The position numbers were made by a program, and so were the translations under genes. 64,000 nucleotides of DNA from Diplolepis rosae (taxonomy: Eukaryota; Arthropoda; Insecta; Hymenoptera; Diplolepididae): assembly GCA_030998225.1 (NCBI GenBank), contig JAPYXD010000727.1, forward strand, positions 7,626,001 to 7,690,000, given 5' to 3'. This document shows positions 1 through 11,605 of this stretch, piece by piece (position 1 is the stretch's first letter; each line of letters starts with the position of its first letter). The notes beneath the pieces were generated by a model. That model searched no databases and was not told where the DNA came from. It worked only from the letters and a program-made list of their open reading frames with translations.

Positions 1-280
1 AGTGTTTTAATAGGGAAGATGAAAGTTAACAACTCTTGTCCTAATCGTATATCCAAATTTTCTGATTTCAATTAAAAAGTTTAATTAACACATCAAGTAC
101 TCTTTTTTGTATAATATGTCAAGTACTCTAGTTATTCCGAGAAAATATGTGAAATTTATGATTAAAAATATGTTGACCACGACTGAATGGTGTGAATGTA
201 TTTGTATGCTGTCAATGTATGTATGTGTGTATCGCTTAAGAGGCTCGAGGTAAGAAATTATTTTTATTTAAGAGAACCAT

Positions 281-1488
281 CCCGTGTAGAAATTTCGATA
301 TAGGCCTAGTGGGGCCCTGACAAGTTTACCCCATTTCCAGTCGATATCTAGTGTGGAAAACTATTCAGGGCCCTGTCGGTAACGTAATGCTTTTGTCGAG
401 GTGGGACCCACTAGACTTTCTAGTAGAGGTTTAGTGAGGTCAGCCCTTACACTACCCCACTTACAAAAAAGGACACCATTAGAGCCCTATTGGACCTCCG
501 CATTATATTTAAGGACATATACCAGCAGTCATGTGACCAATTTTGTTCAGGTATCTCACTAAAAAAATAATGTTTACCGTTTTTGACGGCAACGAAGGGA
601 TATTCGCTTGAAAGGTTAAGTTTACTGTTTTCACAGTAAAAAATCTGTTTTCAAGCTAGGAAATTTTTTCTGAGTGAATTGACAGTACTTTTTCATTACA
701 CGTATACCGAAAAAAGATCTCAGTAGGTTTAACTAATTTTTAAATTACTTTCCGTAATTCGTAAAGGCCCCAAGTGGCATTTTTGAAGTTAGGTGAACTG
801 CAGGAACATAGGTAATTAAAATAAGAGCAGTAGTTGAATCGATGAATATTCTTAGTAGATTTCAAAACTTTATTTACTTTCAAGTAGACACTAACTTACT
901 ATTTTTATATTAATATTAATAAATTAATGTATTAGTTAAATAAATTAATTAAAATTAATTAAATTATATATTAATATATTAATATATTAATATATAACAT
1001 GTTTAGTTATTGTTACTACCTCGACACAATCAAATACACACACATATACACACATCCTTGCATATAATTATTATGATTACATGCGGATTCGAGTCAAAAC
1101 TGCAAAAAAGTTTTTATAAAAGTGCTTGATTCCTCTTAAGTAATGATCTTATCAAAGACCGTGTTCAGAAAATCTCCATTTTTCTCAGATAAGATCAAAT
1201 TTTAATGGGAATAAAGAATAAAGGTTATGTTGTATCTAATGGACCTAACCTTACCCACAAATATTACAAGTAGGTATTCTCCAGTCGGAGCCCCGCCAGA
1301 TACAAATAGATTTTCTATACTTAAGGGTATATACTATCAGTTTTTTCTGGCCTAGAAATACTAATCGGGTGCTAGCAGTGCCCCTACCAGTTTTTTCTAT
1401 ATTTCCTAATATATATTAGGAAATTTTAATCCGGGCCCCACTAGAACCGAACCTGAAATAAGGAAAGATGGGGAAATTTCTACACGGG
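281..1488. mobile_element. Non-autonomous TIR element (CCCGTGTAGAAATTTC ends)
   Basis: The ends are the inverted repeat CCCGTGTAGAAATTTC (281-296) and its complement (1473-1488), each flanked by AT, which may be a 2-bp target duplication or part of the TIR. The interior holds several GGGCCCCACTAG-like motifs and no open frame. A second copy lies at 53168-54869. A truncated inverted copy of the left half lies at about 26697-27345. The superfamily is not assigned. Confidence 0.65.
895..1005. repeat. AT-rich low-complexity tract
   Basis: A run of degenerate TTAATATTAA/AATTAATT units with essentially no G or C. A shortened version is in block A copy 2 (about 53795-53870), a length polymorphism expected of a microsatellite-like tract. 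Confidence 0.8.
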
Positions 1489-1952
1489 ATACTACTGCTG
1501 GTTGAAGCAATACGCCCCGTGCTCATTGTATTCAACTATCGTTTAAAGCTCCTCAATCGTCGGCGATATACGTAACATAAGTTTAATCGACAGAGTCGAG
1601 TAAAATTACTTCAACTATTTTTCTTCGTATATTTGTGGACGCAGTAAGGCACGGTAGAGTTCTAACGGGGTACAGTTCAAATCTTACGTGAGATGACGCC
1701 CTCATGTGAGGGCCGACGAAAAAAAATCGGACTCCGACTGTAGTATTACCGGTCGTTACTATTGTTGTTACCCAATATGTGTGAAAGATCTGTGTGTTAT
1801 GTTAAATGTATTCGAATAGTGTTAAAGAATAAAAAATTTGTAACTATTAGATTCCAGCAAATAAAATTTTTGATGAATCTCATTTGTACTTATATAACTG
1901 ACTTTATGTATTTTCAAATGATCAACGTTTACCAAGACTGAATTTGAAGGTC

Positions 1953-3744
1953 CATCAGCAATAACTCGGTGAACGCTCGTAATCGCGGAAAACTATTGTC
2001 CGTGCACGAAAAACGTGATAAAATTTTTTTTCGGTCATTCAAAAAAACACTCAATTTTTTGTCATTAAAAATGATCGAAAATCAGTGTTTTTCAAAACAT
2101 AAATTGCTATTACTCTATGAATTTTTGACGAAATATTTTGTTTTTTCATCGTTAGACGTGGAATATTTTAGCGGAGCCAATGAATTAAATTAAAAATACA
2201 ATATTTTAAGGTAAATAAAAAACCATTTTTTTGTGGTTGTCCCGGTAGAAAGTCTCTAATAAATTTTCGATTTTGGAAAACTTCCAGCGACAAAGTTGTT
2301 TCTTACCGTTAGAGGAAGTTTTCTGGGAATTTTCAGAAATATTTGTTTATTATTGCGGATTTGCCAGCGAAGGATTTCGAAAGTCACTCCGCCGTCTTAC
2401 GCATTTCAAACTGTACACTGAGAGAAATCGGCTTTGGTTCCTGTGCACATAGCACATCAATTTTTTGTACAGTAGTTGCCTTGACCAAAAAAGTTGAGAG
2501 AAGCTACTACTTTTATAGTTATCATGACAGTAATTTGGACTTTTTTGTGTATTCGGTTGTTTTGACCATAGTTGATGATTAGAATGAGCTTTATACGTAC
2601 CCCAACGGTTAGTACACGTACATTTTCTTTATGTGTACTGCCAAGCTCCTTTGGTTACTACAACCGCAGCGTTCGCTGTTGCGCTAGACAAATCAAGTAT
2701 AACTTTCATTGAAGGATATGCAGCCTAAGTTGAATCCTGCCAATTCACGTTCTCGATTCCTGGACTATATTTCACCGTGCCAAGCATTATCAGGTAAATA
2801 ATTCTATTATAAATATAGTTTGACAATTCTTTCTAAATGATAAACGATTTTGTTCGGGGACAATGCAATGCGTTCCAATTTTGCTGTCTCGTCGTATTTT
2901 GTCAAAACTATAGTCAGTCAAAAAAAGTTTATGATGATGAAAAAAGTGACAATTTTTTAACTTAATCGACGAAAGTTATCATAAATATCATTATACCGGA
3001 TTATTTTTCTTAGATCTTTTCGGTGAAACTTTATTTTTTCTCATCAAATTGAATTTGTATTTTGATAACTATGAGAACCATACCTATAACCTTAAAAATA
3101 ATTTTGGCTGGGTATTTACTGTCCGTAGACTTAGTCATTTTAACTAAACTCTATGCGCGGCTTTACGATGCACTTTGGTTCCTATAACCGCAGCGCTATG
3201 GTATTTCAAGTACCAGAATCGTGGTCTCAGTAACGTTCCTTGCAGTTGAAGTAAACACTTTTCCAATGTATGACAGCCACTACCATGATTGTCATGAGAA
3301 CTTTAACATTTTTGTAAAGACGATTTTAACAAAAAAACTTTGGTCAGTGAAACCTAAAATTTCTCTCTGTGTATGAAAATCGGGAGCGATAGAAAAATTT
3401 TTCGACACGTTTCATTTAATTAATTGGCTGCACTAAAGTATTTCATATCTAATGATAAAAAAACAACCGATTCCTTCAAAACTTGACCGAGTAATATCAA
3501 TTTATGTAATGAAAAACACTGATTTTCGATCATTTTTAATGACAAAAAATTGAGTGTTTTTAATTTGTATCTAAAAAACTATTGAGTTTGCATAAAAATT
3601 ATATTGAGATAAAAAATGCGCCATGGAAAATTCTACAAAACGGTTTTTTTCTTTTTGTCAATGACCGAAAAAAATTTTTATCACGATTTTCGTGCGCGGA
3701 CAATAGTTTGCCGCGATTTTGAGCGCTCGGCGAGTTATCGCTGG
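1953..3744. mobile_element. Foldback element with long inverted arms
   Basis: The left arm (about 1953-2200) and right arm (about 3400-3744) are inverted copies: both contain the TCGGTGAACGCTC/GAGCGCTCGGCGA region, the cggaaaactattgtccg-type segment and a TTTTTAATGAC segment. The copy at about 55332-56266 has the same arms but lacks the element inserted here at 2414-3373. The short open frames in the arms are complements of each other and are not regarded as coding. Confidence 0.65.
2414..3373. mobile_element. TIR element with TACACTGAGAGAAAT ends
   Basis: The left end reads TACACTGAGAGAAAT and the right end is its near-complement ATTTCTCTCTGTGTA. The empty site is in block A copy 2 at about 55891-55896, so this is an insertion of about 960 bp. 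No coding capacity is seen. A second element with similar ends and almost the same length lies at 18362-19320, but its interior differs. Confidence 0.7.
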
Positions 3745-5189
3745 TGGCCCTTCAATTTTAAAAAATATTTTTTGCGAAAAATTAAGCCATATTTTATGGA
3801 AATTCAATAATTATTTAGTAAATGATGAGAAGCGCTAGTGAGAAAAAATTCCATTTCAAAAACCATTATTAAAAGTATTACTTTTCGTAAGTTTAAAACT
3901 TTTTTATAAGAAAACATATTTTCTTTTATAAAACACAACTGAGAATATCATTTTAACTTCTAAAAACATAGAAAATTTTTTTTTAGAGACCTTTTCTTCC
4001 GTACGACAAGTACCTTAACTGACCTTTTAGCAAACATTGTACAACACAAAAATCGCCAAAAGTGCCCGAATCAGATTTTTCGTTGCTTTAATTAGACTAT
4101 ATTATTGAATTATTTGAAATGTGTGTAAATTAGAAAATAAAATATTAATTGTTTATATTTACCAGTAGACCGAGCTGAAGATATAGAAATACAGATGAAG
4201 ATAGTTATAGGAATCTTCATTTTCACAACATTGACAAAATACATTTTCTCAGTTGTATGACAAATATAGGTGTGATACTGGAAACTACATTGTCGTTATA
4301 TAAACCAAAAATTTCTCAATATTGTTTAGAATTGTGACATTTTATCTCTAGGACTGAAAATGCTTGTCAATATTTGGAATATTTATTTTTCCTCATTCAG
4401 AAAAGGTCACACATTTGCCTTAATTTTTCCACTTCTAGTCAACATCGTGAAACATCAATTTTTAAAGAATATATTGGATTTTTATAAGCGATGATTTGTT
4501 CTTCTGAAAAGAAGATTTCCCAACAACTTGACTACATCCCATTTATTAAAGTTGATTTTTCAATGCCGGTACTCGAGATAAATACTTTTTCTTCAAATTG
4601 AAAACGTTCAAAAATAACTATATTTAGAGTTAAATTATTTATTTTTACATTCTCATCATGGATGAGAAGGTATTGGTTTTATGTGAAAAATGACTTTCGA
4701 AATTTTCATCAAATCTTTACGTTTTGAGACCCCCTGAGTCAGAAAAAATGGTTTTTACGAAATTGTCTGTCTGTCTGTCTGTAGGTCGTGTGCGGCATAA
4801 CTCTCGATAGAATTATCAGATTGAATTGAGCTTTGGTACACTTTATCGGAGCCGAATAAGTAAGGTCAAGTTCGTTAACCAGCCACATCCAATCAAAATT
4901 GAGGGATGGAGCACTACTTTTGTGTTTTTGAAAATAATTTTTTGAAAAAATCAAAAATTCCAATCCTGGTTTTTGATAGTGCCCATAAATCTCTACAAAT
5001 TATTCTAATAACATTTTTTGATTAAATAAAAATTAGAAATATTATATCGTGACATGTTTCCGTACATGTTCATTGTTACATTGACCCACAGTTATAATTC
5101 TGTAATATTTATTTTGGCTTGGGGTCAGCTTAGTTTCTAATTATTTATGTCATAGAGGACATAAACAATAGGAAGGCAAACGTTTCGGC

Positions 5190-5211
5190 CACAGATGGGG
5201 GCCCTCTTCAG
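5190..5211 (-). other. Hammerhead-ribozyme-like core, left arm
   Basis: Read on the minus strand, the arm contains CTGAAGA, a GGCC/GGCC-closed stem with a CCCATCTGT loop, then GAAACG (through about 5181). This order matches the conserved core of hammerhead motifs known from Penelope-like retroelements. I could not draw a convincing stem I, so activity is not claimed. The same motif is on the plus strand in the right arm at 9714-9744. Confidence 0.3.
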
Positions 5212-5370
5212 TGCCAATTAGCTTAATTGTAACCTTTAAATATTTATTAACTAATACATGCAATTAAAAAATATATGGTATTTTTTGTTTTTTTGTTTTT
5301 TTTTTCCTTTTTGCTTATTAATAAAAAATAGAGTAAACATGCAGAAAAACTTATGAGTAAGCGAGTTTAC

Positions 5371-8300
5371 TTTGCCACTTTACTTTCAGTCAGAGTCCGG
5401 AAATCTCGCGTATTAGTTGGCCACTTTATAACAATTCTTATACTCCTCAGAATTCGCGCATTACTTGGCCATTCTTTTCAGGACAGACTACGTTTAACTC
5501 GCGTATTACGAGACAACTTATGTATTTATATCAGTCCTGTGGTCCATTGAACTCGCGCATTACTTGGCCACCTTACTTTAAGTCAGAGTTCGGAAATCTC
5601 GCGTATTAGTTGGCCACTTTATAACAATTCTTATACTCCTAAGAATTCGCGCATTACTTGGCCACTCTTTTCAGGACAGACTTCGTTTAACTCGCGTATT
5701 ACGAGACAACTTATGTATTTATATCAGTCCTGTGGTCCATTGAACTCGCGCATTACTTGGCCACCTTACTTAATGTCAGAGTCCGGAAATCTCGCGTATT
5801 ACTTGGCCACTTTAGAAAAATTCTTATACTCCTAAGAACTCGCGCATTACTTGGCCACTTTACTTTCAGTCAGAGTCCGGAAATCTCGCGTATTAGTTGG
5901 CCACTTTATAACAATTCTTATACTCCTAAGAATTCGCGCATTACTTGGCCACTCTTTTCAGGACAGACTTCGTTTAACTCGCGTATTACGAGACAACTTA
6001 TGTATTTATATCAGTCCTGTGGTCCATTGAACTCGCGCATTACTTGGCCACCTTACTTAAGGTCAGAGTCCGGAAATCTCGCGTATTACTTGGCCACTTT
6101 AGAAAAATTCTTATACTCCTAAGAATTCGCGCATTACTTGGCCACATTACTTTCAGTCAGAGTCCGGAAATCTCGCGTATTAGTTGGCAACTTTATAACA
6201 ATTCTTATACTCCTAAGAATTCGCGCATTACTTGGCCATTCTTTTCAGGACAGACTTCGTTTAACTCACGTATTACGAGACAACTTATGTATTTATATCA
6301 GTCCTGTGGTCCATTGAACTCGCGCATTACTTGGCCACCTTACTTAAGGTCAGAGTCCGGAAATCTCGCGTATTACTTGGCCACTTTAGAAAAATTCTTA
6401 TACTCCTAAGAACTCGCGCATTACTTGGCCACCTTACTTAAAGTCAGAGTCCGGAAATCTCGCGCATTACTTGGCCACTCTTTTCAGGACAGGCTTCGTC
6501 TAACTCGCGCATTACTTGGCCACCTTACTTAAGGTCAGAGTCCGGAAATCTCGCGTATTACTTGGCCACTTTAGAAAAATTCTTATAATCCTAAGAACTC
6601 GCGCATTACTTGGCCACTTTACTTTCAGTCAGAGTCCGGAAATCTCGCGTATTAGTTGGCCACTTTATAACAATTCTTACACTCCTAAGAATTCGCGCAT
6701 TACTTGGCCACCTTACTTTAAGTCAGAGTTCGGAAATCTCGCGTATTAGTTGGCCACTTTATAACAATTCTTATACTCCTAAGAATTCGCGCATTACTTG
6801 GCCACTCTTTTCAGGACAGACTTCGTTTAACTCGCGTATTACGAGACAACTTATGTATTTATATCAGTCCTGTGGTCCATTGAACTCGCGCATTACTTGG
6901 CCACCTTACTTAATGTCAGAGTCCGGAAATCTCGCGTATTACTTGGCCACTTTAGAAAAATTCTTATAATCCTAAGAACTCGCGCATTACTTGGCCACTT
7001 TACTTTCAGTCAGAGTCCGGAAATCTCGCGTATTAGTTGGCCACTTTATAACAATTCTTATACTCCTAAGAATTCGCGCATTACTTGGCCATTCTTTTCA
7101 GGACAGACTTCGTTTAACTCGCGTATTACGAGACAACTTATGTATTTATATCAGTCCTGTGGTCCATTGAACTCGCGCATTACTTGGCCACCTTACTTAA
7201 GGTCAGAGTCCGGAAATCTCGCGTATTACTTGGCCACTTTAGAAAAATTCTTATAATCCTAAGAACTCGCGCATTACTTGGCCACTTTACTTTCAGTCAG
7301 AGTCCGGAAATCTCGCGTATTAGTTGGCCACTTTATAACAATTCTTATACTCCTAAGAATTCGCGCATTACTTGGCCACTCTTTTCAGGACAGACTTCGT
7401 TTAACTCGCGTATTACGAGACAACTTATGTATTTATATCAGTCCTGTGGTCCATTGAACTCGCGCATTACTTGGCCACCTTACTTAAGGTCAGAGTCCGG
7501 AAATCTCGCGTATTACTTGGCCACTTTATAAAAATTCTTATACTCCTAAGAATTCGCGCATTACTTGGACACCTTACTTAAGGTCAGAGTCCGGAAATCT
7601 CGCGTATTAGTTGGCCACTTTATAACAATTCTGTTACTCCTAAGAATTCGCGCATTACTTGGCCACTTTACTTTCAGTCAGAGTCCGGAAATCTCGCGTA
7701 TTAGTTGGCCACTTTATAACAATTCTTATACTCCTAAGAATTCGCGCATTACTTGGCCACTCTTTTCAGGACAGACTTCGTTTAACTCGCGTATTACGAG
7801 ACAACTTATGTATTTATATCAGTCCTGTGGTCCATTGAACTCGCGCATTACTTGGCCACCTTACTTAAGGTCAGAGTTCGGAAATCTCGCGCATTACTTG
7901 GCCACTCTTTTCAGGACAGGCTTCGTCTAACTCGCGTATTACGAGGCCACCTTACTTAAAGTCAGAGTACGGAAATCTCGCGCATTGCTTGGCCACCTTA
8001 CTTAAAGTCAGAGTCCGGAAATCTCGCGCATTACTTGGCCACTCTTTTCAGGACAGGCTTCGTCTAACTCGCGTATTACGAGGCCACCTTATTTTAAGTC
8101 AGAGTACGGAAATCTCGCGCATTACTTGGGCACTTTTTACAAATTCTTACACTCCTAAGAATTCGCGCATTACTTGGCCACCTTACTTTAAGTCAGAGTT
8201 CGGAAATCTCGCGTATTAGTTGGCCACTTTATAACAATTCTCTTACTCCTAAGAATTGGCGCATTACTTGGCCACTCTTTTCAAGACAGACTTCGTTTAA

Positions 8301-8830
8301 CTCGCGTATTACTTGGCCACTTATAAAAATTCTTATACTCCTAAGAATTCGCGCATTACTTGGCCACTCTTTTCAGGACAGACTTCGTTTAACTCGCGTA
8401 TTACGAGACAACTTATGTATTTATATCAGTCCTGTGGTCCATTGAACTCGCGCATTACTTGGCCACCTTACTTAAGGTCAGAGTCCGGAAATCTCGCGTA
8501 TTACTTGGCCACTTTAGAAAAATTCTTATACTCCTATGAATTCGCGTATTACTTGGCCACCTTACTTAAAGTCAGAGTACGGAAATCTCGCGCATTACTT
8601 GGCCACTTTATAAAAATTCTCATACTCCCAAGAACTCGCGCATTACTTGGCCACCTCACTTAAAGGTAGAGTCTGAAGTGCTCGCGCATCACTTTGCAAC
8701 TTTTTATTAGTCTCAGAATCCGTAGTGCTACCGTATTAATTGACCTCTGTATTTAAATCAGAGTTTGAATAGCTCGCGTAATATTTTACCACTTTACAGC
8801 AGTCTTATAATCCGAAAAACTCGGACATCA
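5371..8830. repeat. Higher-order minisatellite array, 287-bp HOR of ~48-bp units
   Basis: A conserved core of about 20 bp (CTCGCGCATTACTTGGCCAC and the variant with GCGTATTAGTTGG) alternates with a small set of different 25-30 bp linkers. The linkers recur in fixed order, giving a higher-order unit of 287 bp (for example equivalent points at 5757 and 6044, and at 6610, 6897 and 7184). Length over unit size implies roughly 70 basic units. The right edge (about 8655-8830) is degenerate and the centre homogeneous, as expected from unequal exchange. Open frames of about 120 codons run through it because the unit has few stops. Successive units change frame, so they are not regarded as genes. Confidence 0.95.
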
Positions 8831-9552
8831 TGCTTATAAACTTAATATTGTATTTTTCCGGGTTCGAGTTATTAAGAATCAGAGGTTTCGAAAAACCAGG
8901 AAATTAATTTTTCGTGAATTTCCACTTTAGCTGCATTTTACTTTCTATATCCACAAAAATGTGTATAATTTTTACGACGCCGGGAACGTATTGAGTGCCT
9001 TTCCTTACAGAATTCTTCGAACACGTGGTAGGGGTTTGCTTTCCTTGGACGCTTGAGCACATAGAAATCTCAAGTGCCGGGGACATTAAAGTAAATTTTG
9101 ACTGTGTATAACCCTTGGTGTTGGAACCTGACCTATCATGGAGAATGCTCTCCATATACGTCAAACTCTGAACACTTGTCTTCCTAAACACGACTTATTC
9201 CCAAATCAGTTTTCTTCTAGCCATGTGGCAGAGTGGTGGACTTACATCCGTCTGTCATCTCTGTGGTTTTTGAGGAAATAAATAAATTTTTCTGTACCAA
9301 TTGCAATGTTCTGATTGTTTTAACTTCAGTGTCCTTTACTTCTGGTGCTCGTGCATATGTGTGGTTTGCTGTGCGTGCTTTACCAAGGACCCACGTTATA
9401 TTCTCCAGTGTGTTGTTTCTTTCTGGTTTGAAATAATTGTGTTTATATATGTGCCCTTGAGGGAGTGCGTTCCGCGGCCGCATTTTTCACGGTTCCTGTG
9501 GGAGAGGATTACTTGTTGGAGCAGTTTTTGGAACGGCCTGGTTTCTTCACAC
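8831..9552. other. Unique-looking interior of the inverted-repeat element
   Basis: Between the array and the right arm there is about 720 bp with no recognisable protein. At about 9221-9240 a TGGCAGAGTGG sequence matches the tRNA A-box consensus, but no B box follows at the right distance. Open frames on both strands overlap one another and resemble nothing known to me. Confidence 0.4.
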
Positions 9553-9713
9553 CTAGAAACTCGCTTACTCATAAATTTTTCTGCATGTTTACTCTATTTT
9601 TTATTAATAAGCAAAAAGGAAAAAAAAAATAAAAAAACAAAAAATACCATATATTTTTTAATTGCATGTATTAGTTAATAAATATTTAAAGGTTACAATT
9701 AAGCTAATTGGCA

Positions 9714-9744
9714 CTGAAGAGGGCCCCCATCTGTGGCCGAAACG
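9714..9744 (+). other. Hammerhead-ribozyme-like core, right arm
   Basis: CTGAAGA (9714-9720), a GGCC...GGCC stem and GAAACG (about 9739-9744) occur in the order of a hammerhead core. A possible stem III is ACGT/ATGT ending in GTC about 25 nt downstream. A CTAATT/AATTAG pair could form part of stem I, but the base pairs next to the core are missing. It resembles the motif in Penelope-like element terminal repeats; function is unproven. Confidence 0.3.
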
Positions 9745-10499
9745 TTTACCTTCCTAATGTTTATGTCCTCTATGACATAAATAATTAGAAACTAAGCTGA
9801 CCCCAAGCCAAAATAAATATTACAGAAAAATTAGAAATGTTACAGCATATTCAAATTCGAAAAAAGTCAATATCAAAATTCCATTTTCCAGTTAAATTAT
9901 ACGAGATACGAAAAAACGTTATTATACAATATTATTGAATACATAAAGACCTACAAATTTGAATTATAACATTTTTTCATAAGATGCATATTTTTCTTTT
10001 TAATTAAAAAAAAATCTATTGAAAATCCCAAATTCAATTTTTTGACAATAATGTTGGAAATACCAAAAAAACGTGAGAATACAAAGTTGTTCGTTTCAAA
10101 AAGATCTACAAATTTTGTCTTACACAGTTTCTAATAAAACATATATTTTTCGTTTCAATTCCAAAAAATACGATTAAAATTCAAAAATTCCATTTTTTAG
10201 ACAAAATATGTGAGATAAAAAAAAACGTATAGATGGAAAATTGTTTGCCTAAATGAGGTCTACAAATTCTGATAAAGAAATTTCGGGACAGGATGTATAT
10301 TTTATGTTTTGATTTTTAATATTGAAGAAATTCGATTTTTTTCACCAAAATATGTGAGATACGAAATAAGCGTTGTTCTGCAAAATCATTTCCTTAAATA
10401 AAGTCTACGATTGTTTTTCCTTTTTAGATATGTGGAAGAAAGTAAATTCTTTTAATCATGTAATTTATTAAAAAGTTATACTGAAATGTATACAGAAAA

Positions 10500-10920
10500 T
10501 CGAGCGCGAAGCGCGAGTGTCATGATGAGAATGTGTTCCTTAAGGCCGATAGAGCCTTAAGTAAATTGAATTTCCTGTTTCACTCAAATTCAAAAAGGAA
10601 TTCAGTGACTTTGAGAAAATGTGTAATTCACATCATCTGTAATATTATTATAAAATTGGTTTGAGCTTCAGTATCAAAATATAAGAAATAAACTTAAATG
10701 TATGCGAAGAGCACAAGACCGAGCGCGAAGCGCGAGGTCCAGATAGAACGGAGCGCGAAGCGCGACGTTCAAAAATTCCGGAGCGCGCAGAGCGACGATC
10801 GAGTATTACGAAGCGCGAAGCGCGACGATCGAATCGCGCGCCCTAGGCGCGCTCAAACTTGCGAGCGAAACGAGCTGCGCGCGAAGCGCGCGATGAGAAT
10901 GTGCCCGCAAAGCGGGCAGA
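10500..10920. repeat. GAGCGCGAAGCGCGA palindromic repeats at Helentron 3' end
   Basis: Several copies of the 15-bp palindromic unit GAGCGCGAAGCGCGA and variants occur at about 10500, 10720-10830 and 10870-10890, in a region much richer in GC than its surroundings. The same set is at 17461 and 17680-17800 in the second Helentron-like copy. The array ends in the terminal hairpin. An open frame of 81 codons here follows from the repeats and is not regarded as coding. Confidence 0.8.
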
Positions 10921-11004
10921 TTTTTGAATATTGGACACGGTGAAGTTGTGAAGAATATTCTTTCCGTGAAAATAAAATAAATTCGCTTGTTCTTAATTAT
11001 CTTG

Positions 11005-11480
11005 ATCTTGGTGTTACTAAAAAAATAATGTTTTCATAATCAGCGGATGTTGCACTTTACCTTGATAAAAATTTATATTCTAGTGTTCATTACGTTAATA
11101 AACAAAATTGGATTCATTTTGATCAATGGAAATTTTAAAGTTTTATATTTTAGGCTTTAGTTTCTGAAATGTAGGTCTCACAAAATTTGACAAAATAGAA
11201 AAAGGTAACATGGATTGCATACAGAAAAAAAAAAGTTGCCTGAGGACCAAAATTTCTTTGATAGACACAGTGGGTCTTCTTAATTATTTGAAAATTGAGC
11301 AAATAATTTTTATTTTTCTGTATTTCTGATATATTTTATTGGAAGACTCTAATGTGTCAATATATTAAAAGTGAAATCGTAAAATAAGTACACGACTAAA
11401 ATTAAATTGAAACTCGGTTCACCTTCGAAAGACAATACGAAAACCGCAAAACAAGGTCTTGATGTTTTCTGTATATAGAT
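11005..11480. repeat. Diverged direct repeat, unit 1
   Basis: This segment, containing AACAAAATTGGATTCATTTTGATC and a later aaactcggttcacc stretch, recurs in diverged form at about 12535-12960 in the same orientation. It is also in block A copy 2 (about 57330-58280, interrupted there by the 57526-58087 element). No coding potential is seen. Confidence 0.7.
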
Positions 11481-11605
11481 GACAAAATTTAAGCAAAATA
11501 GAACAAATGCTTTACGCAATGTTTTACAATTTATCTTCGAAAATGTCAATAATCGTAATAGGTTGGTGGTACCTCTCTCCTAACCGGAGATCCTATCTAT
11601 CTTGC

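Larger units (their letters stand above)
5098..9826. mobile_element. Inverted-repeat element enclosing a minisatellite array
   Basis: Arms of about 270 bp (5098-5372 and 9553-9826) are near-perfect inverted copies, from the outer TTCTGTAATATTTATTTTGG to an inner segment with GAGTAAGCGAGTTT. The element interrupts a Helentron-like element whose uninterrupted form is at 16412-17803. A sequence like AAAATTAGAAAT stands on both outer sides (about 5030-5040 and 9826-9838), possibly a target duplication, although 57 bp of extra sequence lies between the left copy and the left arm. No transposase is visible, and the class is unknown. Confidence 0.7.
4647..10920. mobile_element. Helentron-like (HINE-type) element, large copy
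   Basis: The element begins ACATTCTCATCATGG and ends with GATGAGAATG followed by a short hairpin (TGCCCGC, AA, GCGGGCA) and a T run. Inverted ACATTCTCATC at both ends, a 3'-terminal hairpin and insertion into a T run are the marks of Helentron-associated elements. The empty site is the T5 run at 57164-57168 in block A copy 2. A shorter copy (16412-17803) shares both ends. The difference is the 4.8 kb inverted-repeat/minisatellite element at about 5043-9827. No Rep/helicase gene is visible, so it is non-autonomous. Confidence 0.7.
1..11605. repeat. Duplicated block A, copy 1
   Basis: This block matches 52886-58417 in the same orientation over nearly its whole length, with scattered substitutions. 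The match starts at the window edge, so the block probably extends upstream. Compared with copy 2 it carries two extra insertions: a TIR element at 2414-3373 and a Helentron-like element at 4647-10920. It lacks the two TTAA-flanked elements of copy 2. The match ends near 11605, after which the flanks differ. No convincing gene is seen in it apart from nested mobile elements. Confidence 0.9.

Noticed and set aside
1640..1700. tRNA-derived SINE at GGCACGGTAGAGTTC, also at 55025
   Set aside because: The A-box-like part is weak, the B-box is degenerate in both copies and no fold could be drawn.
5353..8663. About ten overlapping open frames of 115-121 codons with similar proteins
   Set aside because: They are a by-product of the minisatellite: the repeat lacks stops in one frame, successive units change frame, and no start, splice or composition signal supports translation.
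5371..8830. CRISPR-like appearance of conserved repeats with variable spacers
   Set aside because: The genome is eukaryotic, spacers are a small recurring set in fixed order, repeats vary, and no cas genes are present. It is a higher-order minisatellite.
9217..9678. Overlapping open frames on both strands beside the array
   Set aside because: They are mutual shadows with no motif, and they run into the inverted arm and a poly-A tract.
10698..10943. 81-codon Arg/Ser-rich frame
   Set aside because: It is made of GAGCGCGAAGCGCGA palindromes in the Helentron-like 3' end.
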